Shown here: piece by piece, positions 31,912 through 40,601 of the stretch
Numbering within the stretch: position 1 is the first letter of the stretch
Layout of the letters: each line of letters opens with the position of its first letter
Assembly: GCF_014655595.1 (NCBI RefSeq)
Contig: NZ_BNBL01000006.1
Location: forward strand, 187,906-251,905
From: Streptomyces griseocarneus
GTDB lineage: Bacteria > Actinomycetota > Actinomycetes > Streptomycetales > Streptomycetaceae
Length of the DNA: 64,000 nucleotides
Direction: 5' to 3'
Made by a program: the position numbers and the translations under genes
Notes under the pieces: model-generated
Database searches by the model: none
What the model saw: the letters and a program-made list of their open reading frames with translations, nothing else
What the model was told of the DNA's origin: nothing

Positions 31912-33620
31912 AGCAGCACCTCCGGTATCTCCAGATGGCGGGCGCGCAGCCATTCGCCCACGGCCTTGGCCTGCGGGTCGAAGCGGGCCTGGGAGGCGAC
32001 GCCCTCGCCGAGGAGGCCGTCCACCACGAAGTTCAGCGCCCGCAGGTTCGGCAGGACGTGCCGTTCGACGGCGAAGCCAGCGGTTTCCGGCAGCAGTTGC
32101 CGGAACCGTTCCACGGTCAGTTCGTGGGCCAGCCACCGCCACGCGGACTCGTCGCGCACCCAGACGCCGACGTTGGCGCTGCCGCCCTTGTCGCCGCTGC
32201 GGGCACCCGCGACGAGCCCGAGCGGGGCACGCCGGGTGCGCCCGGCCGGCAGCGGCTCGGGCAGCACGGTCTCGGGCTCGGGCACAAGCCCAAGCCCGGG
32301 CACAAGCTCACGTACGGCCGCCGCCCCGGAGCCCGGCACCACCACCCGCCCCCCGTCCGCGAGCATCGCCATCTGCGTGACGGCCCCGGCGTCCACGTAC
32401 GCCGCCTCGAAGACCCCGTACTGCGTGCCCTTGCCCGGCGGCGTGGCGACGTGGAACCCGGGATAGCTGGCCAGCGCCAGCTCCACGCAGGCGGCCTCGA
32501 CGGCCCGCCCGACCTCCGGGTCGCGGTCGCGCACGACCAGCCGCAGCAGCGCGCTCGCCTCCTCCTGTACGGGCGCGTCGGCCCGGTCCGTACGGGCGAG
32601 GGTCCAGCGCACCCCGGCCGGCCGGCGTGCGGCCAGGACGCCGTCGAGCTGGTCGCGGACGAGCCGGGCCTTGGCCTCGATGTCCAGGCCGGTCAGGACG
32701 AAGACCACCTCGTGCCGCCAGCCGCCGGGCCGGGTCAGCCCGACCTTGAGCGAGGCCGGCGGGGCCTCGCCGCGCACCCCGCTGACGCGCACCCGGTCGG
32801 GCCCGTCGGGCGTGAGCCGGACGGTGTCGAGCCGGGCCGTCACGTCGGGGCCGAGGTAGCGGGCGCCCGCCGTCTCGTACAGCAGCTGGGCGGTGACCGT
32901 GGAGACGTCGACGACGCCGCCCGTGCCGGGGTGCTTGGTGATGACGGCCGAGCCGTCCGCGTGGATCTCGGCAAGGGGGAAGCCGGGGTGGCGGACGTCG
33001 TGTTCGCCGAAGAAGGCGTAGTTGCCGCCCGTCGCCTGGGTGCCGCACTCGAGGATGTGCCCGGCGACGACCGCGCCGGCCAGCGCGTCGAGGTCGCCGG
33101 CGCCCCACCCGAAGTGCGCGGCGGCCGGGCCGGTGACGAGGGCGGCGTCGGTGACCCGGCCGGTGACCACCACGTCCGCGCCGGCCCGCAGGCACGCGGC
33201 GATGCCGCCCCCGCCGAGGTAGGCGTTGGCGGTGAGGACGTCCTCGCCCCACCGCTGGTCCTCGAGCAGGTCGTCGCCGGTGACGTGGGCGACGCGGGCG
33301 GGGATGCCGAGGCGGTCGGCCAGTTCGCCGATCCGACCGGCGAGGCCGGCGGGGTTGAGGCCACCGGCGTTGGTGACGAGGGTGACGCCGCGCTCGACGG
33401 CGAGGCCGAGGCTCTGCTCCAGCTGGCCGAGGAAGGTGCGGGCGTAGCCCCGGTAGGGGTTCTTCAGTCGGTCGCGGCCGAGGATGAGCATGGTCAGCTC
33501 GGCGAGGTAGTCGCCGGTGAGGACGTCCAGCGGGCCGCCGGTGAGCATCTCGTGCAGGGCGTCGAAGCGGTCGCCGTAGAAGCCGGAGGCGTTGCCGATT
33601 CGGAGGACAGGCGCAGGCAT
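31908..33620 (-). CDS. Acyclic-terpene-utilisation AtuA-like protein (DUF1446)
   Basis: A 570-aa protein starting MPAPVLRIGNASGFYGDRFD. Family features are the N-terminal GNASGFYGDR, VERGVTLVTNAGGLNP, GADVVVTGRVTDAALV, GHILECGTQATGGNYAFF, and a C-terminal ARSGDKGGSANVGVWVRDES domain. AtuA is the first gene of the Pseudomonas citronellol/geraniol catabolic cluster; its chemical role is not settled. Here it leads an operon with carboxylase, dehydrogenase and hydratase genes, supporting a branched-chain or terpenoid acyl-CoA pathway. A palindromic operator lies 34 bp before the start. Confidence 0.9.
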   Translation of the reverse strand: MPAPVLRIGNASGFYGDRFDALHEMLTGGPLDVLTGDYLAELTMLILGRDRLKNPYRGYARTFLGQLEQSLGLAVERGVTLVTNAGGLNPAGLAGRIGELADRLGIPARVAHVTGDDLLEDQRWGEDVLTANAYLGGGGIAACLRAGADVVVTGRVTDAALVTGPAAAHFGWGAGDLDALAGAVVAGHILECGTQATGGNYAFFGEHDVRHPGFPLAEIHADGSAVITKHPGTGGVVDVSTVTAQLLYETAGARYLGPDVTARLDTVRLTPDGPDRVRVSGVRGEAPPASLKVGLTRPGGWRHEVVFVLTGLDIEAKARLVRDQLDGVLAARRPAGVRWTLARTDRADAPVQEEASALLRLVVRDRDPEVGRAVEAACVELALASYPGFHVATPPGKGTQYGVFEAAYVDAGAVTQMAMLADGGRVVVPGSGAAAVRELVPGLGLVPEPETVLPEPLPAGRTRRAPLGLVAGARSGDKGGSANVGVWVRDESAWRWLAHELTVERFRQLLPETAGFAVERHVLPNLRALNFVVDGLLGEGVASQARFDPQAKAVGEWLRARHLEIPEVLL

Positions 33621-33653
33621 GGCACGGGAGGGTGGCAGCGGCCGACAAAACAA

Positions 33654-33667
33654 GCAAGCGTGCTTGC
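33654..33667. promoter_or_regulatory. GCAAGC-GT-GCTTGC operator upstream of the acyl-CoA operon
   Basis: A 14-bp inverted repeat with a 2-bp centre, flanked by A/T-rich bases (ACAA...ATG), lies between the leftward operon and the end of the FAD/Fe-S gene. Its form (CAAGCnnnnGCTTG-like) is typical of TetR repressors of fatty-acid-type operons. The operon's last gene encodes such a repressor. Confidence 0.65.
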
Positions 33668-33708
33668 ATGATTTTCGGCCGGGTGAGGCCGGGGCGAGGC
33701 GGGGGCGA

Positions 33709-36654
33709 TCAAACGCCCGCGTCCCTCCCCGCCGCACCCGAACCATCGGCCAGAACCTCCGCCAGATGCAGCCCCCGCACCCCCGTGAGCTGGCGGATCT
33801 GCGTACGGCAGGAGTAGCCGTCGGCCAGTACGACGGCGCCGTCCGGCGCCTGCCGCAGGGAGGGCAGCAGCGTTTCCTCGGCGCACGCGACGGAAACGTC
33901 GAAATGGCCGCGTTCGTACCCGAAGTTCCCGGCCAGCCCGCAGCATCCGCCGCTGAGTTCGCCGGTCATCCCGGCGCGCCGGCGAAGGCGCCGCTCCGCC
34001 TCGTCGCCCAGGACGGCGTGCTGGTGGCAGTGGGTCTGCCCGACGACGGGCAGGCCGATGCGGGGCGGCCGCCAGTGCGGCGCGAACTCCTCCAGGGCCT
34101 GGGCGAAGGTGCGGACGGAGGAGGCGAGCCGATGGGCGCGAGGATCGTCCGAAAGCAGCTCCGGCAGGTCCGTGCGCAGGGTGGCCGTGCAGCTCGGTTC
34201 GAGGCCGACGACGGGCCGGCCGGCGGCCAGGTCCGGGGACAGGGCGTCGAGGGTGCGGCGCATCGCGGCCCGGGCGCGGCCGAGCTGGCCGGTGGAGACC
34301 CAGGTGAGCCCGCAGCACACCGGCCGGTCCGGCACGCCGACGCGCAGCCCGGCGTCCTCCAGCACGGCGACGGCGGCGCGTCCGGCCCCGGGGGAGAGGT
34401 GGTTGGTGAACGTGTCGGGCCACAGGACGACCTCGGTTCCTCCCGCACCCGCCGGAGGCCTCCGTTTCCACCACCGCGTGAACGGCTCGTGAGCGAGCTC
34501 CACGAGCGCGCGCTCCGGCGCGATGCCTCCGGCCCGCTTCGCGAGCGCCGCCAACGGCCCCACGCGCGCGAGCGCGTTGAGCGCCGGCGTGGCCCGCAGT
34601 GCCGCCGCGCCGCGCAGCCACACCGGCAGCCACCCCATCGTGTAGTGCGCGGCCGGGCGGAGGCGCCGCGCGTAGTGGTGGTGCAGGAACTCCGCCTTGT
34701 ACGTGGCCATGTCCACCCCCACCGGGCAGTCGGTGCGGCACCCCTTGCAGGCCAGGCACAGGTCCAGCGCCTCGCGCACCTCGGGCGCCCGCCAGCCGCC
34801 GGTGACCACCTCGCCCGCCAGCATCTCGTGCAGCAGCCGGGCCCGCCCCCGGGTGGAGTGCCGCTCCTCTCCCGTGACCCGGAACGAGGGGCACATCACG
34901 GCCGTACCGGTTGTACCGGTCGTCGTCTCGCGGCACTTGGCGACGCCCACGCACCGCCGGACTGCCGCCGCGAAGTCCCCGCCGTCCGCCGGATAGCCGA
35001 ACTCCACGTCGACCGCTCCCGCCCCCGCCCCCGCCCCCGTCCCTGCCCCTGCCTCCGCCCGTCCGGGCAGGACGTCGAAGCGGAGGTTCTCGTCGAGCCG
35101 GTAGGGGCGCACGAGCATGCCGGGGTTGAGTTTGCCCGCCGGGTCCCAGAGGTCCTTGAAGCGCTCGAAGAGGCGTACGACGTCCGTCCCGTACATGCGC
35201 GGCAGCAGCTCGGCCCGCGCCTGGCCGTCGCCGTGCTCGCCGGACAGCGAGCCGCCGTGCGCGACCACGAGGGCGGCCATGTCGGACGAGAAGGCGCGGT
35301 AGCGCCGCACCCCCTCCGCGCTCAGCAGGTCGACGTCGATGCGCACGTGGACGCAGCCCTCGCCGAAGTGGCCGAAGGGCGCGCCGCGCAGTCCGTAGCG
35401 CCCCAACAGGGCCCGGAAGTCCCGCAGATACGCTCCCAGCCGGGCCGGCGGCACCGCGCAGTCCTCCCAGCCCGGCCAGGCCTCGCCGCCGCCGGGCAGC
35501 CGGGTGGCGGCGCCGGCCGCGTCCTCCCGTACGCGCCACAGCGCCCGCTGCTCCGCGCCGCCGGTGACGACGGCGTGCCCGGTGGCGCCGTCGGCGGCCG
35601 CCGCCCGGCAGACCTCCGCCGCCTTCGCCGCCGCCTCGGCCGGCGTCGCGCCGCCGGTCTCGGCGAACAGCCAGGCCGCGCCCCTGGGCAGCAGCCCGGC
35701 GATGCCGCCCACCAGGTCGGCGGCCATCCCCTCGACCGTCAGCGGCCCGAGCGGCAGCAGCCGGGGCGCCGCGTCCGCCGCCGCGCCCTCGTCCGGGTAG
35801 CCGAGCACCGCCAGCGCGCGGGCGCCCGGCCTCTCGACGAGGCGGACCGTGGCCTCGGTCAGCACCCCGAGCGTGCCCTCGCTGCCGGTGAAGGCCCTGG
35901 CCAGGTCGTATCCCCGCTCGGGCAGCAGCGCGTCCAGCGCGTAGCCGGAGATCCGGCGCGGCAGGTCCGGGAACCCGGTGCGCAGTAACATCAACTCGCC
36001 GCGTACGAGCGCCCGTACGTCGTCCGCCAGCCGTTCCGGCAGCCCGGCGAGCGCTTCGGGGCCCCGGCCGAGCCGGGCGTGCTCGCCGCCGTAGGTCAGC
36101 ACCCGCAGCGCGGCCACGTTGTCGGCCGTCGTGCCCCAGGCCACCGAGTGCGCCCCGCAGGCGTTGTTGCCGATCATCCCGCCGAGCGTGCACCGCCCGT
36201 GCGTCGACGGGTCGGGCCCGAACGTCAGCCCGTACGCGTCCGCCGCCGCCCGCAGCGTGTCGAGCACGACGCCCGGCTGGACCACGGCCGTGCGCTCCCC
36301 GGGGTCGAGGCGGACGATCGCGTTCATGTGCCGGGTGAAGTCCAGCACCACCCCTTCGCCCGTCGCCTGCCCGGCGACCGACGTCCCGCCGCCGCGCGCG
36401 ACGACGGCCACGCCGTGCTCGCGGCACACGGCGAGCGCGGCCGCCACGTCGTCGGCGTCGCGCGGCGCGACCACGCCGAGCGGCACGCGGCGGTAGTTCG
36501 ACGCGTCCATGGTCATCAGCGCGCGGGCGGTGGTCGAGAAGTCCACGCCGCCGGCCACGGCCGCCCGCAGCGCCCGTTCCAGCGCGGCGCTCCCGCCGCG
36601 TCCCCGGTTCGCCCCGCCCTCGCCGCTCCCGCCGCTTTCGCCCATGGGCGTCAT
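33709..36654 (-). CDS. FAD-binding and (Fe-S)-binding oxidoreductase (D-2-hydroxyacid dehydrogenase type)
   Basis: A 981-aa two-part flavo-iron-sulfur enzyme, ATG at 36654 (MTPMGESGG). The N-terminal FAD_binding_4 domain has VVARGGGTSVAGQATGEGVV and THGRCTLGGMIGNNACGAHS. FAD-oxidase C-domain follows (FGHFGEGCVHVRIDVD, LSGEHGDGQARAELLPRMYG). The Fe-S part has CLACKGCRTDCPVGVDM, then two CCG-type domains (VCCGLTW, GGCCGLAGNFGYERGHFDVS). Such fused proteins oxidise D-lactate, D-2-hydroxyglutarate or glycolate and pass electrons to the membrane chain. An Ala/Gly repeat (EAGAGTGAGAGAGAVDVEF, about 560) links domains. The hydroxyacid substrate is not determined. Confidence 0.92.
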   Translation of the reverse strand: MTPMGESGGSGEGGANRGRGGSAALERALRAAVAGGVDFSTTARALMTMDASNYRRVPLGVVAPRDADDVAAALAVCREHGVAVVARGGGTSVAGQATGEGVVLDFTRHMNAIVRLDPGERTAVVQPGVVLDTLRAAADAYGLTFGPDPSTHGRCTLGGMIGNNACGAHSVAWGTTADNVAALRVLTYGGEHARLGRGPEALAGLPERLADDVRALVRGELMLLRTGFPDLPRRISGYALDALLPERGYDLARAFTGSEGTLGVLTEATVRLVERPGARALAVLGYPDEGAAADAAPRLLPLGPLTVEGMAADLVGGIAGLLPRGAAWLFAETGGATPAEAAAKAAEVCRAAAADGATGHAVVTGGAEQRALWRVREDAAGAATRLPGGGEAWPGWEDCAVPPARLGAYLRDFRALLGRYGLRGAPFGHFGEGCVHVRIDVDLLSAEGVRRYRAFSSDMAALVVAHGGSLSGEHGDGQARAELLPRMYGTDVVRLFERFKDLWDPAGKLNPGMLVRPYRLDENLRFDVLPGRAEAGAGTGAGAGAGAVDVEFGYPADGGDFAAAVRRCVGVAKCRETTTGTTGTAVMCPSFRVTGEERHSTRGRARLLHEMLAGEVVTGGWRAPEVREALDLCLACKGCRTDCPVGVDMATYKAEFLHHHYARRLRPAAHYTMGWLPVWLRGAAALRATPALNALARVGPLAALAKRAGGIAPERALVELAHEPFTRWWKRRPPAGAGGTEVVLWPDTFTNHLSPGAGRAAVAVLEDAGLRVGVPDRPVCCGLTWVSTGQLGRARAAMRRTLDALSPDLAAGRPVVGLEPSCTATLRTDLPELLSDDPRAHRLASSVRTFAQALEEFAPHWRPPRIGLPVVGQTHCHQHAVLGDEAERRLRRRAGMTGELSGGCCGLAGNFGYERGHFDVSVACAEETLLPSLRQAPDGAVVLADGYSCRTQIRQLTGVRGLHLAEVLADGSGAAGRDAGV

Positions 36655-36762
36655 CCTGCAGGCCGCCGGCCTGCGCCGGGGGAGGGCCCGGCGGGCATGA
36701 GCCACATCTCATCCGATGGAACGGCAGCCCCGCGCGCCGCTCTTTCGCACTAGGCTGCGGCC

Positions 36763-37881
36763 GTGGCTGATATCCAGATCCCCGCTGACATCAAGCCCGC
36801 CGACGGTCGCTTCGGCGCGGGCCCGTCCAAGGTGCGGACCGAGGCGCTCGACGCCCTGGCTGCCACCGGAACCTCTCTGCTCGGCACGTCCCACCGCCAG
36901 GCTCCCGTCAAGGACCTGGTCGGCAGGGTGCGCGCGGGCATCGGTGAGCTCTTCTCCCTGCCCGAGGGCTACGAGGTGATCCTCGGCAACGGCGGCTCGA
37001 CCGCGTTCTGGGACATCGCCACGCACGGCCTCATCGAGTCGAAGTCGCAGCACCTGACCTTCGGTGAGTTCTCGTCGAAGTTCGCCACGGCCGCCCGGCT
37101 GGCCCCGTGGCTCGAGGAGCCGACCGTCATCTTCTCCGAGCCCGGCACCCACCCGGAGCCGAAGGCGGAGGCGGGCGTCGACGCCTACGCCCTCACCCAC
37201 AACGAGACCTCCACCGGCGTGGCCGCGCCCGTCCGGCGCGTCGAGGGCGCGGACGCCGGGTCGCTGGTGCTGGTGGACGCCACCTCCGGCGCGGGCGGGC
37301 TGCCGGTCGACATCACCGAGACCGATGTCTACTACTTCGCGCCGCAGAAGTCCTTCGCCGCCGACGGCGGCCTGTGGATCGCGGTGTTCTCCCCGGCCGC
37401 CCTGGAGCGCGCGGCCCGCGTCCACGCCTCCGGGCGGCACATCCCCGAGTTCTTCTCGCTGCCGACCGCGATCGACAACTCGCTGAAGAACCAGACGTAC
37501 AACACCCCGGCGCTGTCCACCCTCTTCCTGCTCAACGAGCAGCTGGAGTGGCTCAACGGCCAGGGCGGCCTGGACTGGGCGGTCCGCCGCACGGCGACCT
37601 CCGCCCGCACCCTCTACGGCTGGGCTGAGGCCTCCAAGCACGCGTCCCCGTTCGTCGCGGACCCGGCGCGGCGCTCGGCCGTCATCGGCACGATCGACTT
37701 CTCCGAGGACGTGGACGCCGCCGCGATCGCCAAGGTGCTGCGCGCCAACGGCATCGTCGACACCGAGCCCTACCGCAAGCTGGGCCGCAACCAGCTGCGC
37801 GTGGCGATGTTCCCGGCGATCGACCCGGCGGACGTCGAGGCCCTGACGGCCTGCGTGGACTACGTCATCGAGCGTCTCTGA
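36763..37881 (+). CDS. serC: Phosphoserine transaminase
   Basis: A 372-aa PLP enzyme starting at GTG 36763 (ADIQIPADIKPADGRFGAGP). FGAGPSKVRTEALDAL is the SerC N-terminal motif of the actinobacterial branch. LTHNETSTGVAAPVRR precedes the cofactor site, and the PLP Lys lies in DVYYFAPQKSFAADGGLW (about residue 198). It converts 3-phosphohydroxypyruvate plus glutamate to O-phosphoserine in serine synthesis. The gene stands alone and is followed by a tandem-repeat intergenic region. Confidence 0.95.
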   Translation: MADIQIPADIKPADGRFGAGPSKVRTEALDALAATGTSLLGTSHRQAPVKDLVGRVRAGIGELFSLPEGYEVILGNGGSTAFWDIATHGLIESKSQHLTFGEFSSKFATAARLAPWLEEPTVIFSEPGTHPEPKAEAGVDAYALTHNETSTGVAAPVRRVEGADAGSLVLVDATSGAGGLPVDITETDVYYFAPQKSFAADGGLWIAVFSPAALERAARVHASGRHIPEFFSLPTAIDNSLKNQTYNTPALSTLFLLNEQLEWLNGQGGLDWAVRRTATSARTLYGWAEASKHASPFVADPARRSAVIGTIDFSEDVDAAAIAKVLRANGIVDTEPYRKLGRNQLRVAMFPAIDPADVEALTACVDYVIERL

Positions 37882-37931
37882 CACCCGCCGCGGCCGGGGC
37901 GGACCGCGTGTCCGCCCCGACCGCGGCGTGG

Positions 37932-38045
37932 TTCACGTACGCCACGCGGGCTCACGTACGTCGCGCGAGCTCACGTACGTCGCGTAGGGCCCACGCACGC
38001 CACTTAGCTCACGTGCGCCACGTGGTTCACGTACGCCGCAGCAGC
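37932..38045 (-). repeat. Tandem repeat of 18-20 bp covering a stop codon
   Basis: Six units beginning (T/C)TCACGTACG or close variants start at 37932, 37951, 37970, 37990, 38008 and 38026. The last includes the TGA stop of the leftward beta-propeller gene. The CACGTACG core is self-complementary in part. It fills most of the gap between serC and that gene. Confidence 0.8.
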
Positions 38046-39055
38046 CGGCGCAGTCCGACGACCAGCAGGGTCACGACCACCAACAAGCCCGCCCCTATGG
38101 CGAGGTTGCGGTCGCGTTCGTGCCCCCCCGAGCCCGAGGCGTTGGCGTCGGACCGGTCACCCCCCTTGCCGGAGTCGTCGTCGCCCGCGCGCTCGGACAC
38201 GCTCTCGGGCAGCAGCTCGCCCTTGAGCTCGACGGGGGTGACGCGGCTGCCGGCGCCCTCCGTCCCGTACATCAGGGTGCGGCCGTCGGGGGTGAACGTG
38301 ACGGACTCGCCCTGCCGCTGCAGCGGGACGGTGGGGCGGCCGGCCTCCTCGCCCAGGCGGCCGTTCTGCCAGCGGTACGCGCGTGCCTCGAAGTAGCCGC
38401 GGACCACCAGCCGCGTGCCGTCCGGGGAGAACGCGCCGTCCGTCGCCCAGACGTTGACGTCCGCGACGCGCCGGAAGGTGTTCACGCCGGACTCCGACAG
38501 GTGCTGTGGCCCCTCGTAGAGGGCGCCCTTGCCCGAGCGCTTCTTGCTGGCGATGTAGAGGCGGCCCGTCTTCGGATGGACCATCAGCGACTCCGCGTCG
38601 CGCGGCCCCTCGTCGTAGCGGACGGTGAGGCGGACGGGGGCGACGGACGTGTCCCGCAGCGTCTTCGGCTCCGGGAAGCGGTAGATCCACACCTCGGGCC
38701 AGCTGCCGCCGAGGTTGTCGCCGATGTCGGCGAGGTAGATGTTCCCGTCGGGCCCGATCGAGATGGCCTCCACGTCCCGGGGATTGATGCCGTTGAGCGT
38801 CACCGTCGCGACCGTGCGCCCCGTGCGGCTGTCCACGGCGAAGACGTTCGCGCCGTCGCCGCTGTCGTTGTGGGTCCAGTACACGCCCGGGTGCGCGCGG
38901 CTGGCGGCCAGGCCGCTGGACTCCTTGATCCTCGGGTCCTGGATGGTGAAGGCGGAGGGGACATCGCCGTCCGCCGCCGGTACGGCCCTCGCGGGCGGGG
39001 CGGCGGACAGCGCGACCAGCGCGGCGATCCCCAGGGCTGGGAGGAATGGACGCAT
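38027..39055 (-). CDS. Secreted, membrane-anchored beta-propeller-like protein
   Basis: The 342-aa protein begins MRPFLPALGIAALVALSAAP with a signal peptide cut near PPARA-VP. The body has repeats like GLAASRAHPGVYWTHNDSGD, GPDGNIYLADIGDN, HPKTGRLYIASKK and FTPDGRTLMYGTEG, blades of a six- or seven-bladed propeller of the YncE/SMP-30-like kind. A Gly/Ser/Asp linker leads to one C-terminal helix (about 312-332) and a basic tail RRLLRRT. It is thus exported and held at the membrane. Binding partner or enzyme activity is unknown. Confidence 0.88.
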   Translation of the reverse strand: MRPFLPALGIAALVALSAAPPARAVPAADGDVPSAFTIQDPRIKESSGLAASRAHPGVYWTHNDSGDGANVFAVDSRTGRTVATVTLNGINPRDVEAISIGPDGNIYLADIGDNLGGSWPEVWIYRFPEPKTLRDTSVAPVRLTVRYDEGPRDAESLMVHPKTGRLYIASKKRSGKGALYEGPQHLSESGVNTFRRVADVNVWATDGAFSPDGTRLVVRGYFEARAYRWQNGRLGEEAGRPTVPLQRQGESVTFTPDGRTLMYGTEGAGSRVTPVELKGELLPESVSERAGDDDSGKGGDRSDANASGSGGHERDRNLAIGAGLLVVVTLLVVGLRRLLRRT

Positions 39056-39191
39056 GGACCAAGCCTGCCATCCGGGCGTGGCGGAGCGGCGGCAGCCACC
39101 GCTCCGCCACGCCCCGGTCGCATGATCATGCGATCCTCGCGGCGGCGCCCGCAGGGCGCGCGGCCGCCGTCCGCCCGGGGGGTGGGGGCCG

Positions 39192-40292
39192 TCAGCGCAC
39201 GATGTCGGCGTAGCCGTCGACCTGGCGCGGGTCGCGCGGGCCGGGGCCGACGTAGCGCGCCGAGGGGCGCACGAGGCGGCCGGTGCGCTTCTGCTCCAGG
39301 ATGTGGGCGCTCCAGCCCGCCGTGCGGGCGCAGGTGAACATCGAGGTGAACATGTGCGCGGGGACCTCGGCGAAGTCCAGGACGATGGCTGCCCAGAACT
39401 CGACGTTGGTCGCCAGCACCCGGTCCGGGCGGCGGTTGTGCAGCTCCTCCAGCGCGGCCTTCTCCAGGGCTTCGGCGACCTCGAAGCGCGGCGCGGCCAG
39501 CTCCTTGGCCGTGCGGCGCAGGACGCGGGCGCGCGGGTCCTCGGCGCGGTAGACGCGGTGGCCGAAGCCCATGAGGCGCTCGCCGCGGTCGAGGGCGCCC
39601 TTGACGTAGGCGACGGCGTCGCCCGTGCGCTCGATCTCCTCGATCATGCCCAGGACGCGGGAGGGCGCGCCGCCGTGCAGCGGGCCGGACATGGCGCCGA
39701 CCGCGCCGGACAGGGCGGCGGCCACGTCGGCGCCCGTCGAGGCGATGACGCGGGCGGTGAAGGTGGAGGCGTTCATGCCGTGCTCGGCGGCCGAGGTCCA
39801 GTAGGCGTCGACGGCCTTGACGTGCTTGGGGTCGGGCTCGCCGCGCCAGCGCTTCATGAAGCGCTCGACCACGGTCTCCGCCTTGTCGATCTCCCGCTGC
39901 GGCACCATCGGCAGTCCCTGGCCGCGGGCCGACTGGGCGACGTACGACAGGGCCATCACGGCGGCCCGGGCGAGGTTGTCGCGGGCGGTGGCCTCGTCGA
40001 TGTCGAGGAGGGGTTTGAGTCCCCAGACCGGTGCGAGCATCGCGAGCGCGGACTGGACGTCGACGCGGATGTCACCCGAGTGCACGGGGATGGGGAAGGG
40101 CTCGGCCGGCGGCAGGCCGGGGTTGAAGGAGCCGTCGACCAGCAGGCCCCAGACGTTCCCGAAGGACACGTCGCCCACCAGGTCCTCGATGTCGACGCCT
40201 CGGTAGCGGAGCGAGCCGCCTTCCTTGTCGGGTTCGGCGATCTCCGTCTCGAACGCGACGACTCCTTCGAGTCCGGGTACGAAGTCGGACAT
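39192..40292 (-). CDS. Citrate synthase (second isozyme, citrate synthase 2)
   Basis: A 366-aa protein with ATG at 40292 (MSDFVPGLEGVVAFETEIAE); the frame extends 5 codons upstream but this start matches the family. The catalytic residues are His in EHGMNASTF (about 187), His in MGFGHRVYR (about 265) and Asp in LDFAEVPAHMF (about 316). It condenses oxaloacetate with acetyl-CoA or, in methylcitrate-type relatives, propionyl-CoA. The short form and GGSLRYRGVDIEDLV fit the actinobacterial citrate synthase 2 group. The 309-bp region upstream holds its promoter and two short tandem duplications. Confidence 0.93.
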   Translation of the reverse strand: MSDFVPGLEGVVAFETEIAEPDKEGGSLRYRGVDIEDLVGDVSFGNVWGLLVDGSFNPGLPPAEPFPIPVHSGDIRVDVQSALAMLAPVWGLKPLLDIDEATARDNLARAAVMALSYVAQSARGQGLPMVPQREIDKAETVVERFMKRWRGEPDPKHVKAVDAYWTSAAEHGMNASTFTARVIASTGADVAAALSGAVGAMSGPLHGGAPSRVLGMIEEIERTGDAVAYVKGALDRGERLMGFGHRVYRAEDPRARVLRRTAKELAAPRFEVAEALEKAALEELHNRRPDRVLATNVEFWAAIVLDFAEVPAHMFTSMFTCARTAGWSAHILEQKRTGRLVRPSARYVGPGPRDPRQVDGYADIVR

Positions 40293-40393
40293 CAGGCGGC
40301 TCCTCATGATGTGTTCGACACGCGACTGCCGACCGGGGCCGTGTGCGCGGCTCGCGGTCCGTCCCGGTCAAAAGCGGTCATGCCCCGTGCGGT

Positions 40394-40444
40394 GGTGGTT
40401 CACCCGGTGGTTCACCCGGCCTCCGCAGAAAGCCTCCGCAGAAT
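40394..40444. repeat. Two adjacent short tandem duplications upstream of citrate synthase
   Basis: GGTGGTTCACCC occurs twice in succession (40394-40405, 40406-40417). Next come GCCTCCGCAGAAA (40419-40431) and GCCTCCGCAGAAT (40432-40444). No gene is credible in 40293-40601; it should hold the divergent promoters of citrate synthase and pdxH. Confidence 0.8.
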
Positions 40445-40601
40445 GCCGCGCGAAAGCCGTCGCCGTGCCGGGGCCGGAAACGATAGCCCCTTGGTCAGCG
40501 GAGCCACAGCTGTACACCTCGGTGATGTCCGGCACACCGCGCGTTCGGCGGGTCCGTGACGGGGCCGGGTCTTCTCCCGCCGCCGCCCGCTCCTGCAAGA
40601 T

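Noticed and set aside
33592..35988. A 798-codon plus-strand frame antisense to the FAD/Fe-S gene
   Set aside because: No recognisable domain, and composition is typical of antisense frames in high-GC genes.
33494..36712. A second long minus-strand frame over the FAD/Fe-S gene
   Set aside because: It is out of frame with the flavin and Fe-S motifs and gives Arg/Gly-rich sequence.
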